This document shows positions 57,262 to 64,000 of a stretch of DNA of 64,000 nt, one piece after another (position 1 is the first letter of the stretch; each line of letters opens with the position of its first letter). The position numbers and the translations under genes were made by a program. Below the pieces are notes generated by a model. It saw nothing but the letters and a program-made list of their open reading frames with translations, was not told where the DNA came from and made no database searches. The stretch comes from Agapanthus africanus (taxonomy: Eukaryota > Streptophyta > Magnoliopsida > Asparagales > Amaryllidaceae). The DNA lies in the NCBI GenBank assembly GCA_030015575.1, contig CM057339.1, forward strand, positions 774,086,809-774,150,808, written 5' to 3'.

Positions 57262-58008
57262 TTGAGTATCTTGGATGCCCTTCTCCTGTCTAAAGAAGCA
57301 CGAGATTCCCTTATCAAGGCGTTACAAGAGCCCGACCAGTTTCAAGCCTTCCTGGTGGAAGAAAAGATGAAAGACGAACTGGAAGAAGTCTACACGGCTG
57401 ATATCACCTTCAGCGATGAAGACCTCCGTCTCGGAACGTGCGAGTACAACCGTCCGTTGTATGTAACCGGGTATTGTCAAGATATCAAGATACGGAAGAT
57501 CCTGGTCGACAACGGGTCCTCCTTCAACCTTCTCAATGTAAGGGTGTTGAAGGAGATTTGCATGAACGTGCAGTACCTAGCTCGGGATAAAATTACCATC
57601 TACGATTTTGACTCCCAATCGTCATAAATGCTCGAGTCTGTACTAATGACATTACGCTTCGTGCTGCTCGTCACCGACATCAATTTCCATGTTATTGACG
57701 CCAAGACTTGCTACAACGCTTTGCTTGGCAGGCCATGGTTACATGAGTACAACATCATCCCTTCTATACAACATCAGTGTATGAAAAACTTCAAGGATGG
57801 CCTCGAGTACACAGTTACAGGGGAGCTGAACCCATTCTCCGTAAATGAAGTCCGCAAATATGAAGACGCCAAGTACTTCTTACCATACTTCGAAGACATG
57901 GACAGATGTTGCAAACCGAAGAATAAACAAAAAGCCATCGCCACTATCCCAATCTTTGGGAGCGATACCGAGGAGGACGAAGAGATGGTCTACTCGGGAC
58001 AACCCTAA
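57262..58008 (+). pseudogene. Tat aspartic protease
   Basis: Two pieces in one register with a TAA at 57625-57627. The first (121 aa) carries ADITFSDEDLRLGTCEYNRP and the active site ILVDNGSSFNLL (D83-N84-G85), where most retroelement proteases have DTG or DSG. The second has DAKTCYNALLGRPWLHEY, the C-terminal glycine-containing segment (LLGRPWL) of gypsy proteases. It would cut the Gag-Pol polyprotein as a dimer. The in-frame stop falls between the two conserved segments. Confidence 0.87.
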
Positions 58009-58943
58009 GGCAACAGGCCAGGACCATCTACTCCTATTCTAGTCTTTAGAAGTGACTCTGAGGATGAGGCCAACATAGTGCTCTCCGTTCGCCCGTTAAT
58101 ACAGACCTTTGCTGGAGCTGATTAGAGTTTACAAATTACCATGGTTCCGCAGCGGCATTACAAAGAACTTGATGCACTTGATGCGTACAATGTGCAAGAG
58201 CTACAAACCTTCTACGTCCTTCATAAGCAAAAGGGTAAGAAGGCGATCCTTTTCTATCAATCCATGGAGACCAAGGTGGAGAAAGAAGTATGGCATGGCG
58301 CTGAACCTGCACTTGACAAGCTTCAACCAATCCGTCTGCCCAGGTACTATGCAGAGGGATTGAAAAGGCTATTAAGATACCAAGGCATACCCTTCAAACA
58401 GACTGCTCGATAAGCCTAGTTCTATAACAAGATTTGGGACGTTTCTGGGACTCAGCGAAAGATGCCCAACAGGAGAATGGAGATGACTGGCCTTGGATAC
58501 GTTTTGTCCAAGAAACGGGAGAGATTCCATGGCTGCCATGTTATAAATGATTTCGGTGGAAAAGAGAATGCCTTTCCAGATAGCGCTGATATTGAAACAG
58601 AGCGAAATCCAGCAGTGGGAATACCAAGCCCGTCATTCGAAGAACAGATTGACAAGGCAGGTTTGCTCTATCTTACAGTTGGAGGGTAGCCCCGCCATGA
58701 AAGCATGAGCCGAGAGCAACCTACACTGCAAGGGAAAGTCTGGATCAACATCGAGCTTGGAAACGAGCTCGTACTTGCCATATGATAACATTCTCAAAGG
58801 AGGGAGAACACGAGAATATGGACGACCTCTCCCAATGCTTCGCAAATGAAGATGAGAACGGGGTGATTTTATAATTTCCACCGGCGCCAAAAGAGCTGGA
58901 AGATGGGATACATACCACAACAGACAACCTGAGAAAAATCAAC
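58009..58943 (+). pseudogene. Tat protease-RT linker
   Basis: Same register up to about 58690: MVPQRHYKELDALDAYNVQE (58141) to YYAEGLKRLLRYQGIPFKQT, then MEMTGLGYVL and FEEQIDKAGLLYLT. A frame change between 58690 and 58900 precedes FPPAPKELEDGIHTTTDNLR (about 58876-58935), which in other Tat elements directly precedes RT. There are at least eight stops here. The function of the linker is unknown. Confidence 0.7.
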
Positions 58944-59969
58944 TTGGGGATGGCAAATGAGCCAAGGCCAACGTTCGTCAGTGAGCCGTTGTCTGAGAAA
59001 CAGGTAGCTACGTTAAAAGACATGCTTATGCAGTATAAAGACTGCTTCGCATGGAACTATTCCGAGATGCCGGGATTAGATCCAGAGATAGCTGTACATA
59101 AACTGGCAATATCGCCGGACGTCAAGCCGGTCAAACAGGCGCTAAGAAGAATGCGGCTCGAACTTGAGATGAGTATCAATACCGAAGTCAAGAAGCTAAT
59201 CGACTCCGTCTTTATCCAAGAAGTTCAATACCCTGACTGGATCGCCAATATCGTTCCGGTAATGAAGAAAAATGGGACAGTACGTATCTGCGTAGATTTT
59301 CAGGATCTCAACAAAGCTTGTCCGAAAGATGACTTCCCAGTGCCTGTTACCGAGCTGATGATCGATAACACATCCACCCATGAAGTCTTCTTCTTCATGG
59401 ACAGATCCTCAGGGTACAACCAAATCAAGATGCATCCTGAAGACCAAAAGCACACTGCTTTCCGCACTCCGGTGGGCATATTTTGCTACAAAGTGATGCC
59501 CTTCGGTCTGAAGAATGCTGGCGCCACCTACCAGAGGGCCATGACAAAGATCTTTGATGACCTCATACATGAGATTGTCGAATGTTATATTGACGACCTC
59601 GTGGTGAAAAGCAAATCGTACGAGGAGCACTGGGAGCATCTGAAGATAGTGTTTCAGCGCCTTCGGAAGTACAACCTGAAGATGAACCCTCTGAAATGCG
59701 CGTTTGGAGTTTCCTCAGGAAAATTTCTAGGATTCATCGTACGACACCGGGGAATCGAAATAGACCCGACAAAGATCAAGGCGATTATGGAAATGCCTTC
59801 GCCAAGAACTCTCAAGCAACTGCGGTCTCTCCAAGGAAAGCTCGCGTATATCCGACGGTTCATAGCCAACCTCTCCGGCAAATACCGCCCCTACAGTCAT
59901 CTAATGAAGAAGAGGACCCCATTCATTTGGGATCGCAAATGCCAAAGCGCACTGGACGAAATCAAGTAA
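58944..59969 (+). pseudogene. Tat reverse transcriptase
   Basis: 341 codons. EMPGLDPEIAVHKLAI (41-56) is the usual gypsy RT entry. NGTVRICVDFQDLNKACPKD (110-129), FMDRSSGYNQI (151-161, catalytic D153), MPFGLKNAGATYQRAM (185-200) and CYIDDLVV (214-221, catalytic D217 and D218) are all present. GIEIDPTKIKAI (270-281) and LRSLQGKLAYIRRF (293-306) lead into the connection domain. The catalytic triad is intact; the FMD box has R where A is common. It ends at a TAA, with the connection continuing in the same register. ATG 58944 is internal to the polyprotein, not a true start. Confidence 0.93.
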
Positions 59970-60356
59970 TATCTACAGAACCCGCCGGTACTGACCACTC
60001 CAGTCGAGGGAAAACCCCTCATCCTGTACACGACAGCCCTTGAAGGACCTTTAGGCGCGCTATGGGCACAAGAGAACGACCAGGGGAAGGAGAAAGCTCT
60101 CTACTATTTGAGTCGAGTTCTCCTGGGGGCAGAAAACAATTACTCCCCCATCGAAAAGCATTGCCTGGCACGGATCTTTGCGGTAACGAAGCTCCGACAT
60201 TACGCCTTGGCACATGAGGTCCATCTCATATCAAAGGTGGATCCTCTCAAATATTTGATATCAAGAGCCATACTAACGGGAAGGCTTGCCAAATGGGCCC
60301 TCCTCTTGATGGAGTTCTCGATAGTATATCGACCCCTCAAGGCAATAAAAGGCTAG
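59970..60356 (+). pseudogene. Tat connection / first RNase H domain
   Basis: Continues the RT register after the stop: PLILYTTALEGPLGALWAQE, KALYYLSRVLLGAENNYSPI and EKHCLARIFAVTKLRHYALA, then LISRAILTGRLAKWALLLME. This is the ordinary gypsy RNase H position. In Tat elements this domain is usually degenerate, and the catalytic residues are not clear here either. A stop at 60354-60356 ends it before AIADFFAEHP. Confidence 0.82.
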
Positions 60357-60940
60357 GCCATCGCCGACTTTTTTGCTGAGCATCCGATACCTATCGACTC
60401 TCCCTTAAAGTGCGAATTGCCGGACGAAACGCGTTTGACGCAGTCGATGGGGAGAAAGAAGGGAGTGATACCCGATGAGAACTCTACTTCGATGGGGCAT
60501 CATCTATGAAGAGGCGAAAGCAAAGCACCACCATAATCAAAGCCGTAGTAGGCCTTATCTTTGTGACTCCACAGGGAGGGATAATGGGTTTTGCCCTTTC
60601 CTTAACGGAGCCAAGAACAAACAACGAAGCGGAATATGATGCTTTGATGGCAGGTCTTGAGATTGCTGTTGATATGGGGATCGAAAAGCTCCTCATACAT
60701 GGAGACTCCCAGCTGGTCGTCAGCCAAGTAAAGGCGACTATCAGACGTGTAAACCCGAGTTGGTAAAATATGGCGAGAGAGTGCGGCAATTGCTGACGCA
60801 AATCCCCTCCTACACCCTGGAAAGCATACCCCGTGCAGAAAATAGCAAGGCGGATGTGTTAGCCAAGCTCGCTAAAGAACTGGCCGATGAAAACCTCGAT
60901 GACGTAAGGATCATTGTGCAAAGCCGCCAGATTCTCGCAC
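60357..60940 (+). pseudogene. Tat second (archaeal-type) RNase H domain
   Basis: LYFDGASS (60482-60505) supplies the first aspartate. GLIFVTPQGGIMGFALSLTE, RTNNEAEYDALMAGLEIAVD (glutamate) and LLIHGDSQLVVSQVKATIRR (aspartate) follow. After a frame change near 60757, ESIPRAENSKADVLAKLA carries the last aspartate. All four acidic positions are recognisable. An additional archaeal-type RNase H is a defining, presumably acquired, feature of Tat elements and may replace the degenerate first domain. Confidence 0.9.
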
Positions 60941-62280
60941 CAGTAAAGATATCTCCGAAGACGTCCAAAGAAGGGGAAGCAACCGAACAAGGGGCTTTCC
61001 ACTTAGAGGATGAAGAAAAGGCGAAGGATTGGAGAGAAGTCTTTATAGACTACTTCAAATCCTATCGAACGCCCGAAGACGCGTCGTCAAAACATCAGCT
61101 CATGAAGCGAGCCCTGTCTTTCGCCTTCGTTAATGATACTTTTTATAAGAGATCATTCAACTATCTATGGTTGAGATGCCTGGGACCGAAAGAAGCAAAT
61201 AGGGTCATCCAAGAAACTCATGGCGGATTCTGCGGTTCCTATCAAGCTGGGCCAAAGATGAAGCTGAAGATCAAAAGAATGGGCTATTATTGGCCCACGA
61301 TGATTCAGGACTGCCTCGAATATGCGAAGCAGTGTCACTCGTGCCAAATTCACGGGGAGTTCATCCACCAGCATCCGAATCCGCTACACCCAACACTGAC
61401 TAGCTGTCCATTTGAAATGTAGGGAACCGATATAATCGGGCCCATCGAGCCAGCATCATCCAAGGGACATCGGTTTATATTGGCAACGCCCGATTACTTG
61501 TCCAAGTGGGAAGAAGTAATATCGTTAAGAAAAGTGAAGATGGAGAACATCCTCCATTTCTTCAAGACACATGTCATCTACCAGTTCGGCACTCCGCGGC
61601 GGATCATCTTGGATAATAGGCCTGCCTACAGAAGCCACAAGATCAGTCGCTTCGCACAGTAGCATAAAATAGATTAGAGACATTCTTCAGTCTATAACCC
61701 CCGAGCTAATGGTCTAGCTGAGGCTTTCAACAAAACATTGATGAAGATCATAAAGAAGACGGTGTCTAAGAATAAAAAGGACTGGCACGAGAGATTGCAT
61801 GAAGCTTTCTGGTCTTATCGGACCACATTCAAGACGACCACGAATACAACGCCATTCGTGTTGGTATTTGGCACGGAAGCAGTACTTCCCTTGGAGATAG
61901 AGCTACCCTCTCTATGACTAGCGGTTTGATGTGAGTTGACGGATGAAGAAAATGCCCATCTTTGACTTTAGGAGCTCGATGCCCTCGATGAAACTCGTCT
62001 CATGGTGCAACAAAACCTAGAAGTTTACAAAGCAAGGATGACGTGCCTATACGAACGATTTACTAGGCCGAGAACATTCCGCCAAGGCGAACTCGTGCTA
62101 GTCGTAAAAAGATCTATGATCCCCAATCGTGCTAAACGGGGGAAATTTGAGCCAAACTATGAGGGCACGTACATCATAAACAAGGTCTACCAAGGTGGGG
62201 CCTACTTGCTCATGGGTATGCATGGCGAAAGACCCTTCCGGCCAATAAACGGCCGGTTCCTTAAGAAATACTACGCTTGA
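60941..62280 (+). pseudogene. Tat integrase
   Basis: Zinc-binding part: THGGFCGSYQ has the first histidine, but tyrosine takes the place of the second. CHSCQIH gives the C-x2-C pair (61333-61353). Core: GTDIIGP (first aspartate, 61423-61443, just after a stop), IILDNRPAY (second aspartate, about 61612) and NGLAEAFNKT (glutamate, 61711-61740). C-terminal: RTFRQGELVLVVK and RPINGRFLKKYYA, ending at 62280 without a chromodomain. Stops at 61420, 61660, 61672, 61915, 61927 and elsewhere kill it. Confidence 0.9.
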
Positions 62281-62391
62281 CAAGTCACGGCTCAGGTTAA
62301 TGATGGATAACGACGCTCATGTCCGCTCGCTGTCTTCTTGAGCCCAAATTCTATAAGTAGTATCCAGCGAAACCTCGCCTTAAAACCCCCA

Positions 62392-62522
62392 CGGACCGCA
62401 ACATCCTTAAACTAGCTATGGACCGCAACGTCCTTAAACTAGCTATGGACCGAGATGTCCTTACACTAACGATGGACCGAGAAGTCTTTAAACTAACGAT
62501 GGACCATGATGTCCCTAAACTA
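62392..62522 (+). repeat. Five GGACCG...CCTTAAACTA repeats after integrase
   Basis: Five tandem units of about 26 bp of the form ATGGACCGCAACGTCCTTAA. They match the LTR repeats at 52492-52600 and keep mostly GGAC/GTCC arms. Confidence 0.85.
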
Positions 62523-62780
62523 AATACGCCACCTCAAAACTTGGCTACAGTAGAATCCAGATCCATAAGTCTTAGCAGCGAGGATTGCAACTTAAGTCCC
62601 TCTGGCTCCGCAGCTACCCCGGTTGGCGAAGTCCCACCGTAAAAAAAACCGGTACGTCCACAAGCAAAATAGGCATGGATGAAAACCCGAAAGGGCTCCG
62701 TGAGTAAAAACAACAGACTACCGGCGAGTTCGTGAAAACCCGAAAGGGCGCAGACCCGTAAAAAAAATTTTCATGCACAC

Positions 62781-63295
62781 TTGCAAGGTCCTCTCGACCT
62801 TGTAGGGAGAAAATACCTACGTGAGATCCTTACGACTCATAAGGGAGCAACACACTTAGGCATCCCCATGATTCGTAATGAGAAATTACACTTACGAGAT
62901 TCTCACGACTCATAAGGAGAATTCCTCCTATGAGACCCTTATGGCTCGTAGGATTCAAAAGCCTCAAGTTACAGGGATCCGAACATGTTCTTAAGCCATC
63001 ACACTCCCTAGATTGCCCTACAAGCGGTTCCATATTGACCCTTGTATACAATCCACGGGCACAAATAAACGTTTCCCCACCAAGTCCTACCAACGACGGG
63101 GAATGCCTTCATGTGGTGAACGACACTTGTAAGTCCTCTCGACTTATAAGGAGAAAACACTCTTGTAAGATCCTTATGACTTATAAGAGAACATATACTT
63201 AGGAATCCTCACGACTCCTAAGGAGAAAACACACCTACGAGATCCTCACGACTCGTAGGGAGAAATATCTTTACGAGACCCTTACGGCTCCTGAA
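62781..63295 (+). repeat. Tandem stem-loop array with co-varying stems
   Basis: About ten units of 36-40 bp in two groups (62781-62955 and 63125-63295), consensus CTTACGAG-atcctcacga-CTCGTAAGG plus GAGAAAACACAC. Stems differ but stay paired: CAAGGTC/GACCTTG (62784-62802), CTTGTAAG/CTTATAAG, CTTAGGA/TCCTAAG (63200-63222) and CCTACGAG/CTCGTAGG (63233-63260). Confidence 0.82.
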
Positions 63296-63361
63296 GTCAA
63301 AAGCCTTAGCAGATAGGATCCTAACCCTGTTCGCCAACCCACCTTTGTTCGAATCGATAAA

Positions 63362-63500
63362 GGCAAATGATGATTCTCTCCTGGCAATATCCCAGTTGTA
63401 GCGATGCTGATGCCTAAATCGGCATCAAATTCCAAGTCCTTTCATGGCAAATGATGACTCGCTTCTGGCAATATTCTAGTCATAGCGATGCTGATGCTAA
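63362..63500 (+). repeat. Doubled block near the window end
   Basis: Two copies of GGCAAATGATGA-TC...CTGGCAATAT...GTAGCGATGCTGATGC, about 87 bp apart. The first has TGATGCC/GGCATCA arms. Confidence 0.75.
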
Positions 63501-63529
63501 GATTGGTATCAGATCTCAAGTTTCATACT

Positions 63530-63780
63530 CGCAGCAAAAAATCAGCGAGCCAAAAATGCATATGAAATAGCCGAAATAATAGGGCAACTCGCAACAAAAA
63601 TCAGCGTGTAAAATATATGCATATAAAAATAGTCGAAATGATTGGGCAACTCGCAATAAAAAGCAGCGAGTAAAGAAAAAGAAAAATAGCCGAAATGATT
63701 GGGCATCGCGAAAAATAGTCGAAATGATTGGGCGATCGCGACTTTCGCGATATAAAAAGCAGAAATGATAGAGCATCGCG
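63530..63780 (+). repeat. About 70-bp repeats with AGCCGAAATGATTGGGCA
   Basis: Four to five units containing AATAGCCGAAATGATTGGGC preceded by CTCGCAACAAAAATCAGCG or TCGCG variants. Units shorten towards the right. The final part has TCGCGA palindromes (63732-63750). Confidence 0.8.
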
Positions 63781-64000
63781 GAAATGAAAAAAATAAAACT
63801 TTTTCCCTACAGGTGAGATCACATTGACCCCTGTATACAATCCATGGGCACAAAACGGAAAGGGAACCATATTACCCCACCGGGCTTTGTCAAAAGGAAG
63901 CCAGATCTCGATGGGTATATCTATAGCCTAGAAATCAACAATGACGTTCCTTCTCATTCCAACCGGAAGCAGATACGACGTCAGCAAAACGGAGCCACGA

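Larger units (their letters stand above)
50650..64000 (+). mobile_element. Tat-lineage Ty3/gypsy element, 3' end beyond window
   Basis: Forward element with LTR (about 50650-53150), primer-site region, gag, protease, RT, RNase H, a second archaeal-type RNase H and integrase to 62280, then a repeat-rich 3' region. Two RNase H domains and no chromodomain are hallmarks of the Tat group of plant gypsy elements. Coding frames share one register for long stretches, but there are more than ten in-frame stops and frame changes near 53740, 58690-58940, 60360-60500 and 60757. The 3' LTR is not in the window. Confidence 0.88.
62281..64000 (+). other. Tat 3' untranslated region with several tandem arrays
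   Basis: No coding capacity. Contains in order GGACCG repeats (62392-62522), a tandem series of stem-loops (62781-63295), a doubled block of about 110 bp (63362-63500) and AAATAGCCGAAATGATTGGGC repeats (63580-63780). A GTATACAATCCACGGGC-type segment occurs twice (63046 and 63832), as in the LTR. Tat elements are known for long 3' untranslated regions that gain tandem repeats. It could alternatively be partly LTR of a related element; no purine tract or LTR start is evident. Confidence 0.65.

Noticed and set aside
62781..63295. Regular repeats with spacers that could suggest a CRISPR array
   Set aside because: The repeats are 36-40 bp units with no unique spacers, degenerate stems and a plant retroelement context. 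CRISPR arrays need near-identical repeats with unique spacers in prokaryotes.
62390..64000. Calling 62390-64000 the 3' LTR of the Tat element
   Set aside because: It shares short motifs with the 5' LTR but not its order or most of its sequence, has no TG start after a purine tract, and lacks the TATA and CACGTG parts.

Overview
The window is plant nuclear DNA made almost entirely of nested LTR retrotransposons. I see no host gene, tRNA or rRNA gene. The evidence is Ty1/copia elements with tRNA-Met primer sites (TGGTATCAGAGC) and Angela-like LTR starts, an Athila-like non-autonomous Ty3/gypsy element with a TGGCGCCGTT primer site, and a Tat-lineage Ty3/gypsy element with two RNase H domains. 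This suits a repeat-rich flowering-plant genome, possibly a monocot because Angela-like copia dominates, but the species cannot be fixed from this sequence.

Layout. (1) 1-17722 is an old copia element, A, on the minus strand. It enters the window inside its RNase H domain and ends in its 5' LTR (15830-17722). A younger copia, B (2276-12265), sits inside A's integrase. (2) At 17723 A's LTR is cut by the 3' terminus of a Tat-family LTR on the minus strand (17723-18257, resuming at 49941). (3) That LTR is split by a large composite, 18258-49940, flanked by the 5-bp duplication ATCTA. The composite is a non-autonomous Athila-like element in tandem form: three LTRs (18258-20075, 42484-44297, 48122-49940) around two internal regions. 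Internal region 1 carries two complete copia insertions of one family in opposite orientations: C (20547-30338, minus, duplication GGTTT) and D (32001-42159, plus, duplication GGTGA). Internal region 2 carries a solo LTR of a related family (46641-48012, duplication AGCGC). (4) From about 50650 to the window end is a plus-strand Tat element: LTR to 53150, gag, protease, RT, RNase H, archaeal-type RNase H and integrase to 62280, then a long repeat-filled 3' region. Its coding frame is broken by many stops and at least four frameshifts.

None of the elements can make a full polyprotein, yet the LTR pairs of B, C and D differ by only about 1-3% by eye. Those three probably inserted as already defective copies, mobilised in trans. 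The most unusual structure is outside the genes. The Tat LTR and 3' region are tiled with dozens of short stem-loops, many in tandem arrays whose stems change in a pair-preserving way, and these include 19 CACGTG hexamers in under 2 kb. The copia leaders share a GC-rich double palindrome, which is also found in an unrelated gypsy LTR, a duplicated structured module, and a triple stem-loop motif.

Boundaries supported by TG/CA ends plus target-site duplications are firm. The junction between the inverted and forward Tat LTRs (about 50590-50660) and the end of the Tat element are not resolved. All identity estimates were made by eye.
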